Shown: piece after piece, positions 1 to 9,240 of the stretch
Position numbering within the stretch: position 1 is the stretch's first letter
How the letters are laid out: every line of letters starts with the position of its first letter
From: Chloroflexota bacterium
GTDB lineage: Bacteria; Chloroflexota; Chloroflexia; Chloroheliales; Chloroheliaceae
DNA: 64,000 bases
Direction of reading: 5' to 3'
NCBI GenBank assembly: GCA_028287745.1
Contig: JAQBPB010000068.1
Coordinates: 1-64,000, forward strand
Translations under genes and position numbers: made by a program
The notes under the pieces: generated by a model
What the model was told of the DNA's origin: nothing
Databases searched by the model: none
What the model saw: the letters and a program-made list of their open reading frames with translations, nothing else

Positions 1-3000
1 AATCTTTCACAGGACAGTACTGAAAGCAGGATTAATCGGTCATTTGACGCTGAGATGGCGGCCCACCCTGAATTTGCTTTCGCCCATGAGCCGCCGAACC
101 CGGGAAAACCGGCTTTAGCTTTGAATGAAGGTTTAACCGGCGCGGAGATTCAAGCCGTACCGAATCAAGACCAGGCACAAACTGGTGAGTATGCTCAAAC
201 TAGCCCGGTTGGAAATCAGTCCAGTGACTTTGGACAGGCAGTTGTGGCCGCTAGTCCGGTCGAGAATTTACAGGCCGCGCCGTTGGTGGGTCAGCCTCGA
301 GTTTATGACACGAGTGGCGCTGCTACGGCCCAAATTAACCCGGCTCAGCGAACAATCCAGCCGGGAGGCTTGCAGCCAACCGCCTTACAGCGGGTATTCA
401 AGCGGCTCGACTTTGATACGGATGATACGGCCGGACTGGCGGAAAGCGCCAGCCCCGGTTTTGGGAACCTGCCATTCAGTTACGCCGCCCGGCCCGGTAA
501 CCGGCGCGATAGAACCGCTTCTTTTGATAGATATGAAGCGCCTGGTTACAATCCTTTCCTGGCCGAACAGTATCGGGAAGGTTCCCAGGATAATGCCGCT
601 CGCCCAGCCCCTGAAGCCCTTTCCGCAAACCAGGCAGGCCGGGTCTACCAGGAACCCTCTTCTGAAAACCAGGCAGGCCGGGTCTACCAGGAGTCTTTTT
701 CTGAAAACCGGGCCGCCCAGCCAAATTCTGAGCCAGCTATTACGGACAATTTTGCACGTGAGGCTGCTTTTGACCAGGAAACCACTCAGGCTGCCCGGCA
801 GTCTGAAATTGATAATAACCGGGTCCAACCTGCCGGACAAACACCGCTGGCCGGAGCAGGTTCCCGGCCCGTTAACACTTCTTTTAGCCCAGAAGGAGTG
901 GCCCTTCAACGCACTATTACACCCCTACCGGGGGATGCCGCCCGCTTTAACCAGCCGCAATATTTAACCAATAGTCTTGAAACCGCCTGGTTATCACCGG
1001 AAAACCGCTTCCTGGTCGAGCGGTTGCCAGGCGGCAGTCGCGCTTTACAGCGCTTACTGGCTGCTCCCGGCCAGGTCCGGAATTATTTTGAAACGAATCC
1101 TGTGGCTGCGGCAATTGACCTGCCTTCGCTGCGCAATAATCCCGGCCTGATGGGCAACCTGGCCCGGCTGACTGAAGAACAAAGCGGCAGCAACGCTGGC
1201 ACCTGGGCGGAAAGCCCCGGTTTTAGCTATGTGCAGCGACGCCGGGCCAACCGGGCCGCCCACCAGCCGGATTTTGACGGCGCTCTACCGGCCGGAGATT
1301 ATCAGGGCTATGAGCAATATTTAGCCGCCCAGGACCGGGCTTTTTCGCCTGACCAGGCCACACCGGGACAGCCCGACCGCCTGGCACCCGGCCGGTCGGA
1401 AGTTAGTTCACCGCTATCACAGGTCGTACAACCGGGACAGCGGCCTTCGATTAAATCGCCGGACCATGCCGGTTTCTCGCAGACTGGCGCGGACCGGGAA
1501 ACAGCGGCGCGTATCCAGCGCAACTATTCCGCCTCAGCCGCACCGGGCCAACCTGCTCCCGCCGGAGCCGGGTCTTTTACGATTACGGGCGATTGGATTG
1601 CTCAATTGCAAAGCCGGTTTGACGGTTTTTCGGTCGGGCAGTTGAACGGGCCAACCGGCGAAGTCATGCGGCAGTTGATAAATGGTGGGAACTCTGTCCC
1701 GGGTATGAGCACCCCGAATAGTGGCACTATTCCGGGCTTTGGAGCGGCTCCCGGCTTTAATTATGCGGTGCCGCCCCTGCTGTGGCGCAAGGTCAGCGAT
1801 TACACTCCCGAAGATGGTATGGCTGCTTTCCCGGTAATGCGGGCGGCGGCAGGCCCGGCCTTTACCTCACCCGGTGATGTGCTGCGGGCATTTGACCGGC
1901 AAGACCCCGTTCTAAACCGGTCGGAAGAAGATTTAGGCCCGGCGGACCGCACCAGGGAGTCCGCTTCCTCGGCCCGGCTGGACCTGCCGATGCTGCGCCA
2001 GGCTCACCTGCTTTTACAGCGGATTTCTAACCTTGAAAAGACCAATACTTCCCTGGAACTGGCTCATCGCATGGAAGTGGCCGGACAGCCTGGCAGCAGT
2101 ATTGTAACGGGCCAGCCTCTAACTGCTACCGGCCAACCCGGCCCGGTCCAGCGGGTAACCGAACTTCCGGGACGGCCAGGGCCAGAGGTCCAACCAACCG
2201 GTCAGGCTCCATTACGAATGGCCGGTGTGCCGGTTAACCGCCCCGCCGAAAGCAGGTTCCTGGAAGTTGACGCTGACATCCTGGAAGATGCCGCCGAAGA
2301 AGCCCGGCCGGAAATCCGGACCGTGGAAGTACGTGTTCCTGAACATCGTACCTACCATACGCCCCTGGAAGCCGCCGCCGCCCGCAGCGGGTCGGATGGC
2401 CCAAATATCGGCCAGGGCGCGATACTCCAGCCGTTGGCTATTCAGCGCAAAGCGGCCACAGCCACCCACGCCGCAACTTATGCGCCCCTGGCCCAGCCTT
2501 CGCTGCATGCCGTCTTGCGGACATCTATCGGGAAAAGCCTGGACCACCCGGTCCAACGCCGTATGACCAATATATTTGGCGCTCACTTTAACGATGTCCA
2601 GGTCCATACCGGGGAGGAAGCGGCCGCCGCTACCCGCCATGTCGGCGCGGAAGCCTTCACGCTTGGTTCGAATATTTATTTTGCGCCAGGCCGTTACCAG
2701 CCGGATACGCACACCGGTCAGGCTTTAATCGGACATGAATTGACCCACGTTATTCAGCAAGCCAGTTTGCCTTCGCTGGGTAACGGCCGGGTGCCGGAAA
2801 CCTCCAGCCTGGGACAGACCCTGGAACACCACGCTATCGCGAACGAACAGCTTTTGTTAAGGCATCTTTCAAACAATCAAGACCGTCATGACAACCATGA
2901 CCACAGCCTCAGTTCCAGTAATGACGGCCGGTTGAGTTTCCAGGGAAACCATTTTAGCCCGTCCTATACCAGCACTTCCTCAACCATCGAAAGGAGTTAC

Positions 3001-3330
3001 CAACCCGTGGCCGATCAGCAATATCATCCGCCAGTTAATCATTCACACCTTCGCACCGAAAATAATTCAAATTCAGGTAGCGAAAATAATGGTAACAACT
3101 CGCCTATCCAGCGGGTAATGACAGGTTCAAATTCGAACAGGTCTTCGATAGTCCAGCGAGCCGCGGACGTGGGTACAACGGTAAACACGGGCGGCCAGGT
3201 GAACGTGGATGACATTATCAATAACCAGGAAGATATGGATAAATTGGCCCGCAAGGTCTACCGGATTATCCGTGATGAGCTTATGATCGAACGAGAACGC
3301 GGCTTCGGCCCCAGTAATAAGTTCTTTTAA
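1..3330 (+). CDS. eCIS-associated DUF4157 protein with HEXXH motif (5' partial)
   Basis: A very long, mostly disordered protein (Gln, Pro, Ala, Gly and Asn rich) whose recognisable part is a DUF4157 domain at about residues 832-907 counted from the ATG at 55. It contains the metallopeptidase-like motif GHELTHVIQQ. DUF4157 proteins are a hallmark of extracellular contractile injection systems, where they are thought to be cargo, or to help load or process cargo. The reading frame is open from ATG 55 back to base 1 with no stop, so the true start probably lies upstream and the gene is cut by the window edge. The first 830 residues carry a tandem duplication (NQAGRVYQE twice near 630-700) and repeated [hydrophobic]-Q-R tripeptides. 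About 180 residues of Asn/Ser-rich tail follow the domain. The stop is 11 bases before the tube gene, so it belongs to the baseplate operon. The domain call is firm; proteolytic activity is inferred from HEXXH only. Confidence 0.88.
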   Translation, partial: NLSQDSTESRINRSFDAEMAAHPEFAFAHEPPNPGKPALALNEGLTGAEIQAVPNQDQAQTGEYAQTSPVGNQSSDFGQAVVAASPVENLQAAPLVGQPRVYDTSGAATAQINPAQRTIQPGGLQPTALQRVFKRLDFDTDDTAGLAESASPGFGNLPFSYAARPGNRRDRTASFDRYEAPGYNPFLAEQYREGSQDNAARPAPEALSANQAGRVYQEPSSENQAGRVYQESFSENRAAQPNSEPAITDNFAREAAFDQETTQAARQSEIDNNRVQPAGQTPLAGAGSRPVNTSFSPEGVALQRTITPLPGDAARFNQPQYLTNSLETAWLSPENRFLVERLPGGSRALQRLLAAPGQVRNYFETNPVAAAIDLPSLRNNPGLMGNLARLTEEQSGSNAGTWAESPGFSYVQRRRANRAAHQPDFDGALPAGDYQGYEQYLAAQDRAFSPDQATPGQPDRLAPGRSEVSSPLSQVVQPGQRPSIKSPDHAGFSQTGADRETAARIQRNYSASAAPGQPAPAGAGSFTITGDWIAQLQSRFDGFSVGQLNGPTGEVMRQLINGGNSVPGMSTPNSGTIPGFGAAPGFNYAVPPLLWRKVSDYTPEDGMAAFPVMRAAAGPAFTSPGDVLRAFDRQDPVLNRSEEDLGPADRTRESASSARLDLPMLRQAHLLLQRISNLEKTNTSLELAHRMEVAGQPGSSIVTGQPLTATGQPGPVQRVTELPGRPGPEVQPTGQAPLRMAGVPVNRPAESRFLEVDADILEDAAEEARPEIRTVEVRVPEHRTYHTPLEAAAARSGSDGPNIGQGAILQPLAIQRKAATATHAATYAPLAQPSLHAVLRTSIGKSLDHPVQRRMTNIFGAHFNDVQVHTGEEAAAATRHVGAEAFTLGSNIYFAPGRYQPDTHTGQALIGHELTHVIQQASLPSLGNGRVPETSSLGQTLEHHAIANEQLLLRHLSNNQDRHDNHDHSLSSSNDGRLSFQGNHFSPSYTSTSSTIERSYQPVADQQYHPPVNHSHLRTENNSNSGSENNGNNSPIQRVMTGSNSNRSSIVQRAADVGTTVNTGGQVNVDDIINNQEDMDKLARKVYRIIRDELMIERERGFGPSNKFF

Positions 3331-3341
3331 TGGAGTAACCT

Positions 3342-4019
3342 ATGTCTACCGAATTTTCTAATATTAAAAGCGCTGATAAGGCTTCCATAAAGATTTTATG
3401 GAAGAACAAAGCCCAGGAAACCTTAAACTGCCATTTCAACCCGGAAAAATATACCATTACCCGCACAATCGGCTGGAAACCCCAGGCTGTTAAAGGCGAA
3501 GATACTCCGGCTACTGAATTTACCGGTGGTGGCCCCAGTACGACCAGCCTGACTTTGCTGTTTGATACCTCTTTAGCGGCTTCCGTAACGGATGTCCGGA
3601 CTATTACCAAGAAGTTATGGGACGCAACCCGGATTGAAACCGGCGGCTCGGACAAGGTCAAATCCCCGCCAACTATTATCTTTTCCTGGGGCAGTAACTG
3701 GACTTATGAAGCGGTAATAACCAGTCTGTCGGAAGAATTTGTCTATTTTAACCGGGACGGTGTGCCGCTGCGGTCAAATGTTAACCTGGGTTTGCAGCAA
3801 ATAAAGGATGATGATTCGTTTGGGCGGCAGAACCCGACCAGCGGCGCCATTGAAGGGGATATTTACGTGGTAAGGGAAGGCGACCGGCTGGACCTGATTG
3901 CGGCCAAAGCCTATAAGAAACCGACTATGTGGCGCAAGATTGCCGAGTTCAACGGCATTGATAATCCTAACAACCTGGTGCCCGGCCAGCGCCTGGTTAT
4001 TCCACCTTCTCGTTCATAA
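3342..4019 (+). CDS. Contractile injection system tube-associated protein with C-terminal LysM domain (Afp7/gp53-like)
   Basis: A 225-residue protein whose N-terminal 150 residues match the CIS tube protein type, including the typical 'HFNPEKYTITR' segment, a Gly-rich 'EFTGGGPSTTSLTL' strand and a 'FDTS' turn. Residues about 170-222 form a LysM module (starts DIYVVREGDRLDLIA, ends LVPGQRLVIPP). In Afp/PVC-type particles this protein links the inner tube to the spike and baseplate; LysM domains in general bind glycan backbones. GGAG sits 7 bases before the ATG, and the gene lies between the DUF4157 gene and the spike gene in the usual eCIS order. The function comes from family resemblance and context. 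Confidence 0.88.
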   Translation: MSTEFSNIKSADKASIKILWKNKAQETLNCHFNPEKYTITRTIGWKPQAVKGEDTPATEFTGGGPSTTSLTLLFDTSLAASVTDVRTITKKLWDATRIETGGSDKVKSPPTIIFSWGSNWTYEAVITSLSEEFVYFNRDGVPLRSNVNLGLQQIKDDDSFGRQNPTSGAIEGDIYVVREGDRLDLIAAKAYKKPTMWRKIAEFNGIDNPNNLVPGQRLVIPPSRS

Positions 4020-4037
4020 GCCTGCTGGAGAAAAGCT

Positions 4038-5888
4038 GTGACCTCAGATGTATTAAATAATGAATCACTGGTAGGTAGCTACTTAATTAAAGTTGAGGGG
4101 AAGGTTACTATGCTCCCCGGTGAATTTATCTTTGTTGAAGTAGAGCAAAACCTGTACATTCCTTCAATGGCTATAATTCGCTTGCGTCACGCGGAAATGA
4201 AAAGCAGCCACCCGGCAACTTTTGCCCTGGGTAAAAAAATCAGCATTAGTATGGGACAAAATTCTTCGGATATGGGGGAAATCTTTAATGGTGAAGTTAC
4301 TTCCCAGGAGATTGATTCTTCCCCCACCGGAATACCCACAATTACTATCCGGGCCTACGATAAACGCCACCGCCTTCAACGGGGCCGTAAAATCAAAGTA
4401 TTTAAGGACGTTAGTGAAGGGGACCTTGTATCTCAGATTTGCTCGGGCGCAAGTTTGACCGGAAGCGCCAACGGTGCCCCCACCGAGATATATCCCTGGG
4501 TAATCCAAAATAACGAAACAGACATGGAATTTCTTAACCGCCGGGCCCAACGCCTGGGAATGGAAATTACGATTGATGATGCAGCAGTAACTATGCGGAA
4601 GCCTTCCCTGACAACGGACAGTGGGATCGTTACCTGGGCCCAGGATTTGCTTGAATTTAAAGTCAGGCTGAACACCACCAACCAGGTAAACTCTGTCACT
4701 GTGCGTGGTTGGGACCCTAAGACTAAAGCGGCTGTGGTTGGTCAGTCCAGCAGCGCTGATTTCAAGCCGGCAATTGGACTAGGTAAAGATGGCGCGGCGC
4801 TTGCCAGTTCTTTTGGTTCTTCTGTGGCCGTGTATAATGTTTACCGTCCGGTTACTACGCAAGCTGATGCCCAGTTAGTCGCAAAATCCATCCACAATGA
4901 GCTTAATGGGCGCGCCATTCAAATTCAGGGCCGTTGTTTTGGTAGCAAAGCTGTTAAAGCAGGCACCCGCCTGACGGTCAATGACGTAGGTACAGATTAT
5001 TCCGGTAAGTATTATATTACCGCCTGTACCCACCGCTTTGATATTGATGGGTATTCCACTTACTTTGAGTCGAATGGCAAAGGCACAAACAGCATATTAG
5101 AATTAACCAACCAGGACGGGGAACGCGGCGGCGGGGGTATGGTCGCCCCGGTAATAGGCCTTGTGTCAAATAATAAAGTTGAAAGTGGCAAGCAGGGCCA
5201 GGTTAAAGTTAAATACCCGGTACTGGGCGAAAACATTGAAAGTGACTGGATGCCCATAGTGCAACCTTTTGCCGGAAATAGTTACGGCTTCTTCTTTTTA
5301 CCGGAAGTGAATGACGAAGTGCTGGTAGCTTTTGAAAATGGTGACATTACCCGCCCGTATATGGTGGGCGCAGTCTGGAATGGTAAGGATGCGACTCCTC
5401 TGACGACCGCTCAAAGTGTCGCCGATGATGGCAAAGTCAAGCAGCGTGTTATCAAGACCCCCAGCGGTCATATCCTGACTTTTGATGATAGCCAGGATAA
5501 GCCTGGCATAACTATCCTGGATAAGACCGGTAAAAACAAGATTTATATCGACTCCAAAAATAACAAGATCACGATTGAATCGGACGCCGAAATGCTCTTC
5601 AAGGCCAAGACCAAAATGACAATTGAGGCGGCCGACCTGGATATTAAGATTACTAACAAAATGTCTCAAACAGCCGGTGAGATTATAATGGAAGCTCAAA
5701 AGGGCGACGTGGCTATTAAATCTTCCACCGGGAATGTCAAGATAACTGCCACTCAAAACTTTGAGGCCAAAGGGACTGCCGGGGCCAAGGTCGGTGGGGC
5801 TACCCTTGAACTTAAAGGTGATGCTACGGCAAAATTAGAAGGTGGCGCTATGACCGAGGTCAAAGGCGGCATAATCAAACTAAATTAG
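4038..5888 (+). CDS. Spike / baseplate hub protein (VgrG-like, gp27-gp5 fusion; Afp8-like)
   Basis: A 616-residue protein starting at GTG, chosen because GGAG lies 7 bases upstream and no better ATG is near. Residues about 1-345 resemble the gp27 hub, with paired beta-barrel domains and the late-control 'ETDMEFLNRRAQRLGMEI' segment. Residues about 365-455 form a gp5-type OB-fold (APVIGLVSN, VKVKYPVLG, GYFF-like 'YGFFFLPEVNDEVLVAFENGD'). The rest is a repetitive Lys/Gly/Thr-rich stretch that would form the beta-helical needle. It should trimerise at the tip of the injection tube. There is no extra C-terminal effector domain, and the last residues (KGGIIKLN) look like a blunt needle tip. Function is from family resemblance. 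Confidence 0.9.
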   Translation: MTSDVLNNESLVGSYLIKVEGKVTMLPGEFIFVEVEQNLYIPSMAIIRLRHAEMKSSHPATFALGKKISISMGQNSSDMGEIFNGEVTSQEIDSSPTGIPTITIRAYDKRHRLQRGRKIKVFKDVSEGDLVSQICSGASLTGSANGAPTEIYPWVIQNNETDMEFLNRRAQRLGMEITIDDAAVTMRKPSLTTDSGIVTWAQDLLEFKVRLNTTNQVNSVTVRGWDPKTKAAVVGQSSSADFKPAIGLGKDGAALASSFGSSVAVYNVYRPVTTQADAQLVAKSIHNELNGRAIQIQGRCFGSKAVKAGTRLTVNDVGTDYSGKYYITACTHRFDIDGYSTYFESNGKGTNSILELTNQDGERGGGGMVAPVIGLVSNNKVESGKQGQVKVKYPVLGENIESDWMPIVQPFAGNSYGFFFLPEVNDEVLVAFENGDITRPYMVGAVWNGKDATPLTTAQSVADDGKVKQRVIKTPSGHILTFDDSQDKPGITILDKTGKNKIYIDSKNNKITIESDAEMLFKAKTKMTIEAADLDIKITNKMSQTAGEIIMEAQKGDVAIKSSTGNVKITATQNFEAKGTAGAKVGGATLELKGDATAKLEGGAMTEVKGGIIKLN

Positions 5889-5923
5889 CCGTTTTTCTGA
5901 ATTATCAGGGATTTACAACAATT

Positions 5924-6355
5924 ATGGATAAAAGTTTAAGTATTGAAGCCAGTTTTATAGGCGCAGGTTGGGCCTTCCGGCGCGAATCCGGGGTTGGGAT
6001 TGATAGCAACGGTAATATCGCCCTGGTCAGCGGGGACTCCGATATCGCCAAGTCAATCCATATTATTCTCAGTACGGCCCCCGGCGAACGAGTAATGCGG
6101 ACCGAATTTGGCTGCGGTATTCACGACCTGGTGTTTGGTTCGCCCGGCCCTCAGCTTTTTGGAATGGTATCCTATTACGTAAAACAGGCCCTGGGACGCT
6201 GGGAGCCCCGGATCGAAGTTTTGGAGGTTACCTGTGCTGTTGATCCGGTTCAGCATGAAAAATTAGTCGTTAATATCAATTACATGGTGCGCCAGACTAA
6301 TAATGAACGTAACCTGGTCTATCCGTTCTACGTAATCCCACGCGGGCAAGATTAA
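5924..6355 (+). CDS. Baseplate wedge protein, GPW/gp25 family (Afp9-like)
   Basis: A 143-residue protein with the gp25-family core. It shows 'DIAKSIHIILSTAPGERVMRTEFGCGIHDLVFG', the typical 'I..iL.T.pGeR.m.peFG..l...vF' signature, followed by an alpha/beta region ending in a short basic tail. gp25-like proteins nucleate sheath assembly and form the inner baseplate wedge. The length is normal for the family. It follows the spike gene by 35 bases and precedes the J protein by 10, as in phage-like contractile systems. No sign of lysozyme catalytic residues was looked for or needed, because the family is structural. Confidence 0.9.
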   Translation: MDKSLSIEASFIGAGWAFRRESGVGIDSNGNIALVSGDSDIAKSIHIILSTAPGERVMRTEFGCGIHDLVFGSPGPQLFGMVSYYVKQALGRWEPRIEVLEVTCAVDPVQHEKLVVNINYMVRQTNNERNLVYPFYVIPRGQD

Positions 6356-6365
6356 AGGAGACCTT

Positions 6366-8399
6366 ATGGCACTGCCGCAAATTAAACTTGATGAACGAAC
6401 TTTTCAAGACCTCGTAGATGAGGCAAAACTTCGTATCCCACGTTACTGCCCGGAATGGACCAATCATAACGTCAGCGACCCTGGCGTTACGCTTATTGAA
6501 CTCTTTGCCTATATGGTCGACCAATTACTGTACCAGGTCAACCGGGTTCCCGAAAAAAATTACCGCACTTTCCTGGATATGATCGGGGTTAAAATGTCGC
6601 CCCCTAACGCTTCGCGGGGTGAAGTCGCTTTTCGCCTGTCCGCCGCACTGCCCACATCGCTGGTAATTCCTAAAGGCTCCGAGGTTTCAACCGTTCGGAC
6701 CGAGGAACAAACCGCTCGTATCTTTACAACTGAATCTGAACTGGTAGTAACGCCACCGCGCTTACACTATGTACTGACTACCCCCAATTCCCAGACTTAT
6801 ACCGACCATAGCAAGCCGGTGCTGGATAAAAACCCCCGGCCGTTAGAGGTGTTCCAGACCAATCCTCAACCGGGTAACGCTTTCTACCTGGGTTTTGAGG
6901 CGAATATCGCCCGGAACACGGTTGTGATCGGGCTGGACTCCGAGAAACTTGGGGTCGGCATTAATCCGAGCGACCCTCCCCTGATCTGGGAATATTGGGA
7001 CGAACTGGATAGTGGTTGGAAAGCCCTGGAAATTGGCAAAGATACTACCGGCGGGTTGACCCTTTCTTATGGTGAGGTCGAAGTATTTGTACCCCAGACT
7101 ATCGGGTTGAGCGAGATAACCGCCGTGGGTGAAAATCTTTCGGCTTACTGGCTTCGCTGCCGGTATCGCGACCTGACCACCGGCCAACCGCCCTACCTCC
7201 AGTCTCCGGTAGTCAACCGCTTTAGCGCCTATTCGATTGGCGGCACGACTCAGGTAGCCCACAGCCAGATTATAAAAATGGAAGAAATCGGGCGGGCCAA
7301 TGGTGAACCGGGCCAGCGTTTTAAGGTCCAGTATACGCCAGTCCTGAACCTTAACCCGGCCGAGGGTGAAATCATCCTGGTAGATAGCATGGAAGAGGGC
7401 AAAGTGCCACAGGTATGGACCCCCGTACCGGACTTTTCCGAATCCAAACCGACGGACAAGCATTTTGTTTGCGATTACATTACCGGTGAGATCAGTTTTG
7501 GCCCGGCTTTGCGCAATCCAAGCGGGGTTGAAGAACAGTGGGGTGCTATCCCGCCTTTCGGCCACCGGATTTTAATTGCGGCCTACCGGACCGGCGGGGG
7601 TATGGAAGGTAATATCGGCAGCAATTCGATATCCGTCCTGAAAAGCTCTATCCCTTATGTTGCGTCAGTCACCAACCGGCGGCCTATCAGCGGCGGCACC
7701 AATGCCGAGTCGCTCGAACATGCCCTGATGCGCGGTCCCCGGACCTTGCGGGCCAGAAACCGGGCGGTAACGGCTGAAGATTTTGAAGTCCTGACCCGGG
7801 AAGCGACCAGCGGGGTAGCCAGGGTAAAATGCCTGACCCCCGGACCGCTCGATAAGCCCGACCCCGAAGACCGGGTTGAACCGGGTACGGTTGTGCTGCT
7901 GGTTGTGCCGGAAGTGGATAAAGAACTGCGTGAAATCCGCCCGGAACACCTCTCGCTTTCAGCCGGGATGCGCCAGGATATCCAAACTTACCTGGACGAA
8001 CGCCGGTTGCTCACGACCCAGATTGAGCTTACCACGCCCCGGTACCAGTGGGTTACTATCCAGGCCCGCATTAAGACCAGCAACGCCTTTGTCAATGAAC
8101 GGGTCAAACGTGAGGCCGAACGGCGGATATACCGGTTCTTAAGGCCGGTGCATGGCGGTCCCGACCCGACGATGCGCTACGATACTATCGGTGAAGGTTG
8201 GCCCTTTGGCCGGATTCTCTATGTATCCGAATTCTACCCGCTGCTTCAGACGATTGAAGGAGTCGAGTTTATCGAGAAAATCGAGATGTTCCCGGTCAAC
8301 GATATCAACCGGGGCCAGGCCGGTGCGCCCAATTTTATTATCAATCCGGGGCCGCGCGGGTTGCTTGTTTCCTACCGCCATCAGATCATTATCATTTAA
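6366..8399 (+). CDS. Baseplate J-like protein (gpJ / Afp11-type wedge)
   Basis: A 677-residue baseplate wedge protein. The N-terminal segment contains 'WTNHNVSDPGVTLIELFAYMVDQLLYQVNRVPEKNYRTFLDMIGV', which is typical of J-like proteins of contractile injection systems. Further on come 'GEVAFRLSA', the 'TAEDFEVLTREATSGVARVKCL' strand and a C-terminal region with 'INPGPRGLLVSYRHQI'. It would join the wedge to the tail-fibre network and transmit the contraction trigger. An AGGAG ribosome-binding site (6356-6360) precedes the ATG. Length and order fit eCIS baseplates, which often carry one or two J proteins; only one is seen here. Confidence 0.9.
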   Translation: MALPQIKLDERTFQDLVDEAKLRIPRYCPEWTNHNVSDPGVTLIELFAYMVDQLLYQVNRVPEKNYRTFLDMIGVKMSPPNASRGEVAFRLSAALPTSLVIPKGSEVSTVRTEEQTARIFTTESELVVTPPRLHYVLTTPNSQTYTDHSKPVLDKNPRPLEVFQTNPQPGNAFYLGFEANIARNTVVIGLDSEKLGVGINPSDPPLIWEYWDELDSGWKALEIGKDTTGGLTLSYGEVEVFVPQTIGLSEITAVGENLSAYWLRCRYRDLTTGQPPYLQSPVVNRFSAYSIGGTTQVAHSQIIKMEEIGRANGEPGQRFKVQYTPVLNLNPAEGEIILVDSMEEGKVPQVWTPVPDFSESKPTDKHFVCDYITGEISFGPALRNPSGVEEQWGAIPPFGHRILIAAYRTGGGMEGNIGSNSISVLKSSIPYVASVTNRRPISGGTNAESLEHALMRGPRTLRARNRAVTAEDFEVLTREATSGVARVKCLTPGPLDKPDPEDRVEPGTVVLLVVPEVDKELREIRPEHLSLSAGMRQDIQTYLDERRLLTTQIELTTPRYQWVTIQARIKTSNAFVNERVKREAERRIYRFLRPVHGGPDPTMRYDTIGEGWPFGRILYVSEFYPLLQTIEGVEFIEKIEMFPVNDINRGQAGAPNFIINPGPRGLLVSYRHQIIII

Positions 8400-8412
8400 C
8401 TAAGGCATTTAA

Positions 8413-9237
8413 ATGAATTCTTTGCTTGAAGAACAGTTAGCTTCGATACTGGCCGGTTACAAGGCTGAACCGGGAGAGCGGAAAAGCTGGTTATTGAATT
8501 ATCTGCCGGGCTTCTACGCCGGGGACGATTTTCTGAACCGCTTTTTGCTCATTTTCGAGGATACCCTGAGGCCGCTGCAGCTAATGAGCGACAACCTGCA
8601 TTATTACTTCCATCCGCTGGTCGCGCCGAGCGACTTGATTCCCTGGTTGTCGACCTGGGTTAACCTGGTCCTGGACGACAACTGGACCCTGGAACAGCGG
8701 CGAAACCTGATTTACACCGCCCCGGATCTGTACAGCCGCCGGGGCACCAGGCGCGGCCTAACCGAATATCTGACTCTCTACACCGGAGTTGTACCCGATA
8801 TTTCGGAATACGTGGACGGTATGGTGCTGGGGCCCGAAACCCGGCTGGGTGTGAATACGACAATCGCCGGGAGAGAACGCCATCGCTTCACTGTAACGAT
8901 GTACTTGCCCGATATGAGCGCCGATGAACTCTCCTACAAAGAGCAGACTATCCGGCGGATTATTGACGCGGAAAAACCGGCCCATACGACCTACCGTTTA
9001 CTCCTGAAAACTCGCCAGGGTGATGACGATAAAGGCACGGGAGAGTCCACGACCGGCCCGGGTGACGGTAAGTTGGACCAGCCCGATGCGTCGCCGGACG
9101 GTAAGCACACTAACGGTGCCTCCCCCAAAAGCCCTTCGACTATCAAGCAAGTTAAAAAGGATGCCACCACCGCTGAAAACCAACCGGCCCCAACCAGCCG
9201 CCTGGAAACAGATGGGGATAATCAGCCAGGAGAATAA
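8413..9237 (+). CDS. Phage tail protein, P2 gpI-like (eCIS baseplate)
   Basis: A 274-residue protein whose first 200 residues match the tail-protein family of P2 gpI type. It shows 'LLNYLPGFYAGDDFLNRFLLIFEDTLRPLQ', 'PSDLIPWLSTWVNLVLDDNW', 'QRRNLIYTAPDLYSRRGTRRGLTEYLTLYTG', and a late 'EKPAHTTYRLLL'. The last 70 residues are a low-complexity Gly/Asp/Pro/Lys tail that is probably disordered. In eCIS loci this protein sits next to the J protein and completes the wedge or anchors fibres. It ends 3 bases before the next ATG, so translation is probably coupled. No separate fibre gene follows. Confidence 0.87.
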   Translation: MNSLLEEQLASILAGYKAEPGERKSWLLNYLPGFYAGDDFLNRFLLIFEDTLRPLQLMSDNLHYYFHPLVAPSDLIPWLSTWVNLVLDDNWTLEQRRNLIYTAPDLYSRRGTRRGLTEYLTLYTGVVPDISEYVDGMVLGPETRLGVNTTIAGRERHRFTVTMYLPDMSADELSYKEQTIRRIIDAEKPAHTTYRLLLKTRQGDDDKGTGESTTGPGDGKLDQPDASPDGKHTNGASPKSPSTIKQVKKDATTAENQPAPTSRLETDGDNQPGE

Positions 9238-9240
9238 ATA

